Assembly (NCBI RefSeq): GCF_021462265.1
Contig: NZ_JAJONF010000004.1
Location: 62,001-126,000, forward strand
DNA from: Streptomyces shenzhenensis
GTDB taxonomy: Bacteria > Actinomycetota > Actinomycetes > Streptomycetales > Streptomycetaceae
Direction: 5' to 3'
DNA length: 64,000 nt
The notes below the pieces were generated by a model. It did not search any database, was not told where the DNA came from, and was given only the letters and a program-made list of their open reading frames with translations. A program made the translations under genes and the position numbers. Shown piece after piece: positions 25,857 through 32,994 of the stretch (position 1 is the first letter of the stretch; each line of letters opens with the position of its first letter).

Positions 25857-26755
25857 CCGCCTCCGCCGCCGCGGTCCCCCAGCCGGGCCGGACCCGCGCC
25901 TTCCTGCGCCTGGTGATGATCGAGCACTCGGTCTTCGCGCTGCCCTTCGCGTACATCGCCGCGCTGACCGCGATGTTCGAGCTGGACAAGAACATCCACT
26001 GGGGACGGCTGCTTCTGGTCACCGTCTGCATGGTCGGTCTGCGCACGTTCGCCATGGCGGTGAACCGGATCATCGACCGTGAGATCGACGCCCGGAACCC
26101 GCGCACCGCCCACCGGGAGCTGGTCACCGGCGCGATGAGCGTCAAGCACGCCTGGACGGGCGCGCTGATCGCGGTGGCGGTCTTCCTCGGCTCGGCGGCC
26201 CTCCTGAACCCCCTCTGCCTGGCGCTCGCCCCCGTCGCCGTGATCCCGATGGTGGTCTACCCCTACGGCAAGCGGTTCACGAACTTCCCCCAGGCCATCC
26301 TCGGCCTCGCCCAGGCCATGGGGCCGATCGGCGGCTGGCTGGCGATCACCGGCGAGTGGTCCTGGGACGCGGTGATCCTCGGCCTCGCCGTCGGCATCTG
26401 GATCGGCGGCTTCGACCTGATCTACGCCTGCCAGGACATCGAGACCGACCGCGAGATCGGCGTCCTGTCGGTCCCGGCCCGCTTCGGCGTCCCGGCGGCG
26501 GTCTGGGGCGCCCGGGTGTGCCATGCGGTGACCACGGGGCTGTTCGTCTGGTACGCGGTCCGCACCGGTGCGGGCGCGTTCTTCTGGCTGGGGCTGGTGA
26601 TCGTGGCGGGCGCGTTCGTGTACGAGCACAACATCGTCCGCCCGCACGACCTCTCCCGCGTGAACCGTGCCTTCTTCAGCGTCAACGGGTTCATCGGGAT
26701 TGCCCTGTTCGTGTGCGCGCTCCTCGATCTCGTGGTGCGGGGGCTCACCGTCTGA
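25853..26755 (+). CDS. mqnP: MqnP, UbiA-family prenyltransferase
   Basis: The 300-residue integral membrane prenyltransferase has about eight helices. The first aspartate motif appears as FAMAVNRIIDREIDARNPRTAHREL (NxxxDxxxD type) and the second as DLIYACQDIETDREIGVLSVPARFG. It transfers the polyprenyl chain to 1,4-dihydroxy-6-naphthoate in the membrane in the futalosine menaquinone pathway, which explains its place between ubiD and ubiX. The GTG start overlaps a possible tiny upstream frame. Alternative UbiA family assignments (heme O or ubiquinone) are unlikely given the operon. Confidence 0.92.
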   Translation: MTASAAAVPQPGRTRAFLRLVMIEHSVFALPFAYIAALTAMFELDKNIHWGRLLLVTVCMVGLRTFAMAVNRIIDREIDARNPRTAHRELVTGAMSVKHAWTGALIAVAVFLGSAALLNPLCLALAPVAVIPMVVYPYGKRFTNFPQAILGLAQAMGPIGGWLAITGEWSWDAVILGLAVGIWIGGFDLIYACQDIETDREIGVLSVPARFGVPAAVWGARVCHAVTTGLFVWYAVRTGAGAFFWLGLVIVAGAFVYEHNIVRPHDLSRVNRAFFSVNGFIGIALFVCALLDLVVRGLTV

Positions 26756-26973
26756 ACACGGTGCGGCCTGCCGTCGTGCGCAGAGCGAGGGAGGCCGACG
26801 TGACCGTCTCGGACAGCGACCGCCCGCACTCGCAGCCCGCCCGGTACGAGGACGTGTTCCGCGGGTACCGGACGCAGCTCGGCGGCCTCACGGTGGACAC
26901 CTCCCGCCTCCGCGTCGACCCCAAGGCCCCCACCCGGCCTGAACCCCGGTCGGCGCGCCGGTACGCTCAAGAT

Positions 26974-27657
26974 GTGAACGCAGGAGAAACGCAGCGCGTG
27001 CCTTGGATCGTGGGGGTGTCCGGGGCCTCCGGAACGCCGTATGCCGCCGCCGTGCTGCGTGCCCTGCTGGACGTGGGGGAGAGCGTCGACCTGGTGGTCA
27101 GCCGGGCCTCGCGGCTCACCCTGCTGGACGAGACCGGGATCTCCTTCCGGGACGCGCACTGGAGGGACGACCTGGCGGAATGGCTGGCACGGGGGGCCGA
27201 CGGCAAACCGGTGGCCTTCGAGGGCGGCCTCGCCCGGGTGCGGTACTGGAGCGCCGGGGACCTGGCCGCCGGGCCGTCCTCCGGGTCGTACCCGACGAAG
27301 GGCATGCTGATCGTGCCGGCGTCCACCGCCGCCGTCGCCGGGGTCGCGCTCGGCCTCTCCAAGGACCTGCTCCAGCGGGCCGCCGGCGTCACCCTGAAGG
27401 AGCGCAGGCCGCTCGTCGTCGCCGTCCGCGAGACCCCGCTGAACGGCCAGACCCTGCGTCACCTGGTGACCCTGGACGACCTGGGTGCGGTCGTCGTCCC
27501 CGCCTCACCCGCCTTCTACGCGGGCGCGACCCACATCCAGGACCTCGTCGACTTCGTCGCCGGGCGGGTGCTGGACGCGGCCGGTGTGGGGCACCGGCTC
27601 TACCGCCGCTGGGAAGGGGACCTCGGCGGCGCGAGCGCGCGCGACGCGAACGAGTAG
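26974..27657 (+). CDS. ubiX: UbiX flavin prenyltransferase
   Basis: The 227-residue flavoprotein begins with the UbiX FMN-binding signature IVGVSGASGTPYAAAVLRAL, and later carries GMLIVPASTAAVAGVALGLSKDLLQRAA, LKERRPLVVAVRETPL and the C-terminal YAGATHIQDLVDFVAGRVLD. It makes prenyl-FMN, the UbiD cofactor, from FMN and dimethylallyl phosphate. The start is ambiguous. A GTG at 26974 or one at 26998 (VPWIVGV, with caggag upstream) gives a normal-length protein. However, the same frame is open back to a GTG at 26800 with a better ribosome binding site (gagggaggccgac), which would add 58 residues. Confidence 0.9.
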   Translation: MNAGETQRVPWIVGVSGASGTPYAAAVLRALLDVGESVDLVVSRASRLTLLDETGISFRDAHWRDDLAEWLARGADGKPVAFEGGLARVRYWSAGDLAAGPSSGSYPTKGMLIVPASTAAVAGVALGLSKDLLQRAAGVTLKERRPLVVAVRETPLNGQTLRHLVTLDDLGAVVVPASPAFYAGATHIQDLVDFVAGRVLDAAGVGHRLYRRWEGDLGGASARDANE

Positions 27658-27692
27658 CACCCGCGCCCCCGGCACCGCTCACCAGCATTTCT

Positions 27693-27725
27693 GCAGCACC
27701 TCTGCACCACCTCTGCACCACCTCT
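27693..27725. repeat. Three tandem 11-bp repeats upstream of the Lrp gene
   Basis: gcagcacctct, gcaccacctct and gcaccacctct follow one another with no gap, starting 71 bp before the Lrp-type start codon. The 11-bp period is close to one DNA turn, so the units lie on one face of the helix, as expected for cooperative binding of a multimeric regulator. Binding by the adjacent Lrp protein is inference. Confidence 0.6.
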
Positions 27726-27763
27726 ATCTACTTCGGGAATCTTCAGCGGAAGGCTTCGATCGC

Positions 27764-28219
27764 ATGGACGCCGTGGACAGGCAGCTCATCCAGGCCCTGA
27801 GGGAGAACGGCCGGGCCTCGTACGCGGAGCTGGGCCGCCTCGTCGGACTGTCGGGACCCAGCGTCACCGACCGCATCAACCGGCTGGAGGCGGCCGGGGT
27901 CATCACCGGCTACCGCGCCACCGTCGACGCGGCCTCGCTCGGCCTCGGCGTCACCGCCCTGATCGGCATCTCGCTCTCCGACGCGGCCGACCACGAGGAC
28001 GTGGCACAGCGGCTGCGGGACCTGCCGGAGATCGAGGACTGCTGGTTCATCGCCGGTGACGACTCCTTCATGCTCAAGGTGCGTTCGACGGATGTCGACG
28101 GCCTGGAGAAGACCATCCGGCGGCTCTCCGGGACGAAGGGCGTCTCCCGGACCCGTACCACGATCGTGCTGTCCACGAAGTGGGAGAACCGGGTGGGGGA
28201 GCTCCCCGAAGAGGTGTAG
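27764..28219 (+). CDS. Lrp/AsnC-family regulator
   Basis: The 151-residue regulator has an N-terminal AsnC winged helix (MDAVDRQLIQALRENGRASYAELGRLVGLSGPSVTDRINRLEAAGVI). The C-terminal RAM ligand domain ends in the paired strands DCWFIAGDDSFMLKVRSTDVDGLEKTI and VSRTRTTIVLSTKWENR. Members form octamers that wrap DNA and sense amino acids or other metabolites. It is placed within the menaquinone gene run, between ubiX and mqnE, with tandem 11-bp repeats just upstream. Self control and control of menaquinone genes are therefore plausible. The ligand is unknown. Confidence 0.88.
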   Translation: MDAVDRQLIQALRENGRASYAELGRLVGLSGPSVTDRINRLEAAGVITGYRATVDAASLGLGVTALIGISLSDAADHEDVAQRLRDLPEIEDCWFIAGDDSFMLKVRSTDVDGLEKTIRRLSGTKGVSRTRTTIVLSTKWENRVGELPEEV

Positions 28220-28299
28220 GCGCGAAGCACCCTTCGGGCCCCGTCCGCCCGGAGGGCGGGGGAGTAGTCTCGGTCAGGCTGTCGTAGAAAGGTTGTGGC

Positions 28300-29463
28300 A
28301 TGGACGTCGGGCTCAAGCGTGAGCTGGAGGAGAAGGTCCGTTCCGGTGAGCGGCTGACCCGCGAGGACGGCATCGCGCTGTACGAGTCGGACGACCTCGC
28401 CTGGCTCGGCGGCCTCGCCCACGAGGTGCGGACGCGCAAGAACGGTGACGTCGTCCACTTCAACGTCAACCGGCACCTCAACATGACGAACGTGTGCACC
28501 GCGTCCTGCGCGTACTGCTCGTTCCAGCGCAAGCCGGGCGAGAAGGACGCGTACACGATGCGCATCGAGGAGGCGGTCAAGCTCGCCAAGGCGATGGAGA
28601 GCGAGAACCTCACCGAGCTGCACATCGTCAACGGCCTGCACCCGAACCTGCCCTGGCGGTACTACCCGCGTTCGCTGCGTGAACTGAAGGCGGCCCTCCC
28701 GCACGTCTCCCTCAAGGCCTTCACGGCGACGGAGATCCACCACTTCGAGACGATCTCCGGTCTGTCGGCCTCCGAGATCCTCGACGAGCTGATCGACGCG
28801 GGGCTCGAGTCCCTGACCGGCGGCGGCGCGGAGATCTTCGACTGGGAGGTCCGGCAGCACATCGTGGATCACCGCACCCACTGGGAGGACTGGTCCCGGA
28901 TCCACCGCCTGGCGCACGAGAAGGGTCTCAAGACCCCGTGCACCATGCTGTACGGCCACATCGAGGAGCCGAAGCACCGGGTGGACCACGTCCTGCGGCT
29001 GCGCGAGCTCCAGGACGAGACCGGCGGCTTCCAGGTCTTCATCCCGCTCCGCTACCAGCACGACTTCGTGGACATGAAGGACGGCAAGGTACGCAACCGG
29101 CTCCAGGCGCGGACCCAGATGGCGACCGGCGCGGAGGCCCTGAAGACCTTCGCGGTGTCGCGGCTGCTGTTCGACAACGTGCCGCACGTCAAGGTCTTCT
29201 GGGTCATGCACGGCGTCCAGACGGCGCAGCTGGCGCTGCAGCACGGCGCGGACGACATGGACGGGTCGGTGGTCGAATACAAGATCACCCACGACGCGGA
29301 CAACTACGGCACGCCGAACAAGCTCACCCGCGAGGACCTGCTGGACCTCATCCGCGACGCGGGCTTCCGGCCGGTGGAACGGAACACGCGGTACGAGATC
29401 ATCCGCGAGTACGACGGCCCGGACCCGGCGCGCAGGGAGTCCCCACAGCCGATGCGGGTGTGA
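28300..29463 (+). CDS. mqnE: MqnE aminodeoxyfutalosine synthase (radical SAM)
   Basis: The 387-residue radical SAM enzyme has the CxxxCxxC cluster in NVCTASCAYCSFQRKPGEKDAYT (about residues 66-73). The ELHIVNGLHPNLPWRYY, SLKAFTATEIHHFE and DELIDAGLESLTGGGAEIFD segments are shared by MqnE and MqnC; the overall match and length fit MqnE. It joins 3-[(1-carboxyvinyl)oxy]benzoate (made by MqnA) to the adenosyl radical, giving aminodeoxyfutalosine, the second step of the futalosine pathway. It is the last menaquinone gene of this run; mqnA lies 14 kb away, and mqnB, mqnC and mqnD are not in the window. Confidence 0.94.
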   Translation: MDVGLKRELEEKVRSGERLTREDGIALYESDDLAWLGGLAHEVRTRKNGDVVHFNVNRHLNMTNVCTASCAYCSFQRKPGEKDAYTMRIEEAVKLAKAMESENLTELHIVNGLHPNLPWRYYPRSLRELKAALPHVSLKAFTATEIHHFETISGLSASEILDELIDAGLESLTGGGAEIFDWEVRQHIVDHRTHWEDWSRIHRLAHEKGLKTPCTMLYGHIEEPKHRVDHVLRLRELQDETGGFQVFIPLRYQHDFVDMKDGKVRNRLQARTQMATGAEALKTFAVSRLLFDNVPHVKVFWVMHGVQTAQLALQHGADDMDGSVVEYKITHDADNYGTPNKLTREDLLDLIRDAGFRPVERNTRYEIIREYDGPDPARRESPQPMRV

Positions 29464-29492
29464 GCGGGCCGACGGTGCGTGTTCGGGTGCGG

Positions 29493-29623
29493 GTGCGTGG
29501 GGGCTTGTCGCGCCCACGCGGCGGAGCCGCATAGCGATACAGCCCCGCGCCCCTGAAAGAAATGGGCCGCTGCAGTGCGCCCCTTTAGGGGCGCGGGGAA
29601 CTGCGCGACGAGCCCCCACGCAC
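29493..29623. repeat. Long imperfect inverted repeat (REP-like), copy 2
   Basis: The outer 21-bp arms 29493-29513 and 29603-29623 (gtgcgtgggggcttgtcgcg and its complement) differ at one base. The inner arms ccccgcgcccct (29543-29554) and aggggcgcgggg (29587-29598) are perfect. The whole fills the gap between mqnE and udgX. Sequence between the arms matches copies near 0.5 and 32.9 kb. It may serve as a terminator for the menaquinone unit and is also a member of a dispersed repeat family. Confidence 0.75.
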
Positions 29624-29670
29624 CCGCGGCCGGGACGGGTCCGCGGTCCCACGGCGGGTACCCGGAGCCC

Positions 29671-30324
29671 ATGGCCACCACCAGCGCCCCGGAGGACGCC
29701 TACACCGCCACCCCCTTCCTCCCCGCCGGGCGGCCGAGCCTCGCCGCCCTCCGGCGGGCCGCCGCCGGCTGTCGCGGGTGTCCGCTGCACCGGAACGCCA
29801 CGCAGACCGTCTTCGGCCAGGGCAGCGCGCACGCCCGGGTCATGCTCGTCGGTGAGCAGCCCGGTGACCAGGAGGACCGGCAGGGCGAGCCGTTCGTCGG
29901 GCCCGCCGGGCGGCTGCTCGGCAAGGCTCTGGAGGAGGCCGGTCTCGACCCCGCCGACGCCTACGTGACCAACGCCGTCAAGCACTTCAAGTTCACCTGG
30001 GCCGAAACCCGAAAGCGCCGCATCCACAAGCCCCCGACCCTGCGGGAGATGTCGGCCTGCGGCCCCTGGCTCGCCGCCGAGCTGACCGTCGTGGCGCCCG
30101 AACTCGTCGTCGTCCTCGGCGCCACCGCCGGAAAGGCGCTGCTCGGATCGTCGTTCCGGGTGGGCGAGGTGCGCGGGACCGTGCTGGAGCGGGAGATCCA
30201 CGGCCGGCCGGAGCGGCTCGTGCCCACCGTCCACCCCTCCTCCGTCCTGCGCGCGGACGACCGGGAGCATGCCTACCAGGGCCTCGTCGCCGATCTGCGA
30301 GTGGCTGCACAGGCGCTGTCGTAA
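29671..30324 (+). CDS. udgX: UdgX-type uracil-DNA glycosylase
   Basis: The 217-residue family-4-related uracil-DNA glycosylase has the cysteine pair CRGCPL, motif A VGEQPGDQEDRQGEPFVGPAG, TNAVKHFKF, a further Cys in MSACGPWL and the motif HPSSVLR. The UdgX-specific loop insertion KRRIH is present (about residues 115-119). In the Mycobacterium smegmatis enzyme, which this closely resembles, the loop His attacks the sugar and leaves the protein covalently bound to the abasic site. It would act on uracil in single-stranded DNA and probably carries a 4Fe-4S cluster. The ATG follows cccggagccc. A GNAT gene follows 16 bp later. Confidence 0.92.
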   Translation: MATTSAPEDAYTATPFLPAGRPSLAALRRAAAGCRGCPLHRNATQTVFGQGSAHARVMLVGEQPGDQEDRQGEPFVGPAGRLLGKALEEAGLDPADAYVTNAVKHFKFTWAETRKRRIHKPPTLREMSACGPWLAAELTVVAPELVVVLGATAGKALLGSSFRVGEVRGTVLEREIHGRPERLVPTVHPSSVLRADDREHAYQGLVADLRVAAQALS

Positions 30325-30340
30325 TGGATAAGATGCGGCC

Positions 30341-30865
30341 ATGCCCCTTACCTTCACCCTCGACCCCGCCGTCACCCCCGCCCTGCGTGACGGCGTCCTC
30401 GACCTGTGGACGGACGTGACCAACGCCGGCGGTGCCGTCGGTTTCGTCGCCCCCGTGACCTCCGAGGAGATCCGGCCGGAGCTGGTGAGGCACCTCGTCG
30501 CGATGGCCGAGGGCCGGCACCGCCTCCTCGTCGGGCACGACGAGACCGGCGAGGTCGCCGCCACCGCCTTCTTCTCCTTCAACACGCACCGGCTGATGAA
30601 GCACTGGGTGTGGCTGTACACGGTGATGGTGCACCCGAGGCACCAGGGGCGGGGACACGGCCGCGACCTGCTCGCGGCCGCCGCCGACGCCGCCCGCGGC
30701 TTCGAGGGCATCGACGCCATACGGCTCGGCTGCCGCGGCGGTCTCGGCCTGGAGGACTTCTACGGCTCCTGCGGATACAAGGAGGTCGGCCGGGTCCCCG
30801 CCGCGGTCCGCGTCGCACCCGGCGACGACCGTGACGACATCACCATGCTGCTCCCGCTCACCTGA
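30341..30865 (+). CDS. GNAT-family N-acetyltransferase
   Basis: The 174-residue protein has the GNAT fold. The acetyl-CoA binding motif A is WLYTVMVHPRHQGRGHGRDLLAAAADAAR (the Q/RxxGxG/A loop appears as QGRGHG). The later motif B is CRGGLGLEDFYGSCGYKEVGRVP. The substrate is unknown; the N-terminal region matches small-molecule acetyltransferases of actinomycetes better than ribosomal ones. It starts 16 bp after udgX, so co-transcription with this DNA repair gene is likely without showing a functional link. Confidence 0.85.
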   Translation: MPLTFTLDPAVTPALRDGVLDLWTDVTNAGGAVGFVAPVTSEEIRPELVRHLVAMAEGRHRLLVGHDETGEVAATAFFSFNTHRLMKHWVWLYTVMVHPRHQGRGHGRDLLAAAADAARGFEGIDAIRLGCRGGLGLEDFYGSCGYKEVGRVPAAVRVAPGDDRDDITMLLPLT

Positions 30866-30945
30866 CCGGACCCCGGTGCAAGATCGGCCCCACAGCGTGC
30901 TTCACTGGACGGTGCCCCTTTTCGTCATCGGAAGACTGGATTGAG

Positions 30946-31257
30946 ATGCTCCGCTACACGCTGATGCGCCTCGGTATCTTCGCGGGCTGCCTTCTCGTCG
31001 TCTGGGGCCTCGTCTACGCCGGGGCGTTCCCCCGTGGCTTCGGCGACTCCAACTTGCTGTGGGTCCTGCTGCTCTCCCTCGTCCTGTCGGCGCCGATCAG
31101 CTTCGTCGTGCTGCGCAAGGAGCGGGACCGTGCCTCGGTGCAGGTCTCACAGCGGGTCGAGCGGATGAAGGCCAACATCGAGGCCAACCGCAGCCAGGAG
31201 GACGAGGCGGTCGACCAGCTGGCGGAAGCCCCGGAGCAGGCCCGGACCTCTTCCTGA
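30946..31257 (+). CDS. DUF4229 small membrane protein
   Basis: The 103-residue protein has two N-terminal transmembrane helices (MRLGIFAGCLLVVWGLVYAG and LLWVLLLSLVLSAPISFVVL) followed by a charged helical tail (RKERDRASVQVSQRVERMKANIEANRS). This is the DUF4229 arrangement of actinobacteria. Function is unknown. In several actinomycetes such genes lie near menaquinone genes, as here. It starts 80 bp after the GNAT gene, with a TetR regulator following after 39 bp. Confidence 0.8.
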   Translation: MLRYTLMRLGIFAGCLLVVWGLVYAGAFPRGFGDSNLLWVLLLSLVLSAPISFVVLRKERDRASVQVSQRVERMKANIEANRSQEDEAVDQLAEAPEQARTSS

Positions 31258-31296
31258 GCGACTCCCTCGCCTCCGGTCCCAACTACGCTTTGCCCC

Positions 31297-31971
31297 ATGG
31301 GGACCGTCAAGACCAAGCGGATGCCGCGCGCGGTACGTGAGCAGCAGATGCTGGACGCCGCCGTGCGGACCTTCGGCCAGCGCGGCTACATGGCCGCGTC
31401 GATGGACGAGATCGCCGAACTGGCCGGTGTCTCCAAGCCGTTGGTGTATCTGTATCTCAACTCGAAGGAAGACCTGTTCACGGCCTGCATCCGCCGTGAG
31501 GCCGGTGCGCTGACCGAGGCGGTCCGCACCGGCGTCGACCGCGAACTGCCGGCCGACCGGCAACTGTGGGACGGGCTGCGGGCGTTCTTCACGTACACCG
31601 CCGAACACCCGGACGGCTGGTCGGTGCTGCACCTCCAGGCCCGCACGCACGGCGAAGGGTTCGCCGCCGAGGTCGCGGCAATGCGCGAGGAGATCGTCGC
31701 GTTCGTGACCCAGCTCATCGTCGCCGCCGCCCGCTCGGCGCTCCCCCACTCTCGAACCTGCTCGCGCGGGGGGACCCCCATCGACCCCGACCTGGGCGAG
31801 GGCGAGGTCGCCGGCCTCGCCGAGGCCCTGGTGGGCGCCGCCGAGTCCCTCGCGGCCTGGGCCAACGCCACGCCGGGCGTGACGGCCCGGCAGGCGGCGG
31901 CGACCCTGATGAACTTCGCCTGGGCCGGCCTGGGCAACCTGATGGAGGGCCGGCCGTGGTCCCCGCCGTGA
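31297..31971 (+). CDS. TetR-family regulator with an in-frame repeat insertion
   Basis: The 224-residue TetR protein has a clear N-terminal helix-turn-helix: MLDAAVRTFGQRGYMAASMDEIAELAGVSKPLVYLYLNSKEDLF. Helices of the ligand domain follow. The middle of that domain is interrupted by about 14 residues of unusual composition (SALPHSRTCSRGGTPI) encoded by a GC-rich palindromic repeat at 31739-31782, which keeps the frame. The segment lies between predicted helices and may form a loop. The effector is unknown. The convergent MaoC gene and the fatty-acid genes beyond make an acyl-CoA ligand a reasonable guess. Confidence 0.85.
   Translation: MGTVKTKRMPRAVREQQMLDAAVRTFGQRGYMAASMDEIAELAGVSKPLVYLYLNSKEDLFTACIRREAGALTEAVRTGVDRELPADRQLWDGLRAFFTYTAEHPDGWSVLHLQARTHGEGFAAEVAAMREEIVAFVTQLIVAAARSALPHSRTCSRGGTPIDPDLGEGEVAGLAEALVGAAESLAAWANATPGVTARQAAATLMNFAWAGLGNLMEGRPWSPP
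31739..31782. repeat. Palindromic repeat inserted inside the TetR gene
   Basis: gctcccccactctcgaacc and, after a few bases, cgcggggggaccccc form an imperfect inverted repeat typical of small repeats seen in and between Streptomyces genes. Here it adds codons without shifting the frame. No second copy was noticed in the window. Confidence 0.5.
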
Positions 31972-32029
31972 CCGGCCCGGTCCGGCACCCGGCGCCCCGG
32001 CGGCGCAGGTTCTTTACGGCGTTGGCGGC

Positions 32030-32866
32030 TCAACGGGTAACGCGCGGGCGCACACTGCCCTCCACCTGCACCCGGTCTCCGCTGCGCAACTGGAATCGGC
32101 CGTTCTCGGCGCCGTATCCGACCGTTCCCGGCAGCAGCACCGGCGCCCGGAACTCGGCCCGCACCTCGGCCGCCGTCGGCACCCCGTGGGCGGCGAGACA
32201 CCGGGCCACCGTCCACATGCCGTGCGCGATGGCCCGGGGGAAGCCGAAGAGGCGGGCGGTGAGCGGATGCAGATGGATCGGGTTGCGGTCTCCGGAGGCG
32301 GCCCCGTAGCGGCGGCCGACATCCCCGGCGATCCGCCACTCCTCGACGACGGGCAGCAGGGTCGCCGGCTCGGTCCGGCCCGTCTCGCCGAAGTGCCCCG
32401 TCCGATGCCGCGCCAGATACGTGCTCCGTGACTCCCACACGACGTCCTCACCGGCCCGCACCCCGGTCACGACGGTGGCCTCGGTGCCCCGCCGGTGCGG
32501 ACTCAGCTTCTCGACGTGCACGGACACGTCGTACGTCCCGTCCCCGGGAAGTTCGGCATACCGCTCGATCTCGATCGAGGTGTGCACCAGCCCGAGCAAC
32601 GGCAACGGAAACTCCCGCGCACTCATGAGGCGCATGGCCAGCGGGAACCCGAGCACGTGCGGGTACGTGATCGGCAGCCCGTCGTCCCCGGTGCCGAACC
32701 CGCAGACACGTTCGTAGGCGGCGAGCCTTTCAAGGTCGGGACGGAGGCGCAGGAGGAGCCGGGTGCGGGGGAACGAGGCATCGGCGTTCGGCTTCTTGAG
32801 GGGCGACCGCAGCGCGCCGAGTGCGAGCAGGGGGCCCAGAGAAGGGGCCCGGTCAAGGATGATCAC
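32030..32866 (-). CDS. MaoC-like (R)-specific enoyl-ACP/CoA hydratase
   Basis: The 278-residue double hot-dog protein resembles mycobacterial HtdX (Rv0241c). The catalytic hydratase motif is GDRNPIHLHPLTARLFGFPR followed by AIAHGMW (about residues 190-215), and the N-terminal hot-dog half contains PITYPHVLGFPLAMRLM. It should hydrate trans-2-enoyl thioesters or dehydrate (R)-3-hydroxyacyl thioesters. It lies directly downstream of the FabG4-like reductase on the same strand, the same pairing as Rv0241c-Rv0242c, and so probably acts in one fatty-acid elongation or breakdown step pair. The ATG gives MIILDRAPSLG, the expected start. Confidence 0.87.
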   Translation of the reverse strand: MIILDRAPSLGPLLALGALRSPLKKPNADASFPRTRLLLRLRPDLERLAAYERVCGFGTGDDGLPITYPHVLGFPLAMRLMSAREFPLPLLGLVHTSIEIERYAELPGDGTYDVSVHVEKLSPHRRGTEATVVTGVRAGEDVVWESRSTYLARHRTGHFGETGRTEPATLLPVVEEWRIAGDVGRRYGAASGDRNPIHLHPLTARLFGFPRAIAHGMWTVARCLAAHGVPTAAEVRAEFRAPVLLPGTVGYGAENGRFQLRSGDRVQVEGSVRPRVTR

Positions 32867-32909
32867 AGAGGTTGCCTTTCACCGCCGGTGACGGAAGTTC
32901 CCTGCTTGC

Positions 32910-32976
32910 GGGGGCGCGGGGCGCGGTCCGATGTGCGGCTGCCGCCACGCGGGCGCGAGCAGCCCCCGGGCACCCG
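32910..32976. repeat. Dispersed GC-rich REP-like element, copy 3
   Basis: ggggcgcggggcgcggtccg followed by atgtgcggctgccgccacgcgg parallels the copies near 0.5 and 29.5 kb. It occupies the 128-bp gap between fabG and the MaoC gene, so it may form structure in their shared message and modulate expression of the downstream gene. Confidence 0.5.
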
Positions 32977-32994
32977 CACCCCGCCGTACCACCG

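Noticed and set aside
27910..30720. 936-codon open frame on the minus strand
   Set aside because: It is antisense to the Lrp, mqnE, udgX and GNAT genes, all well supported; no family features are seen.
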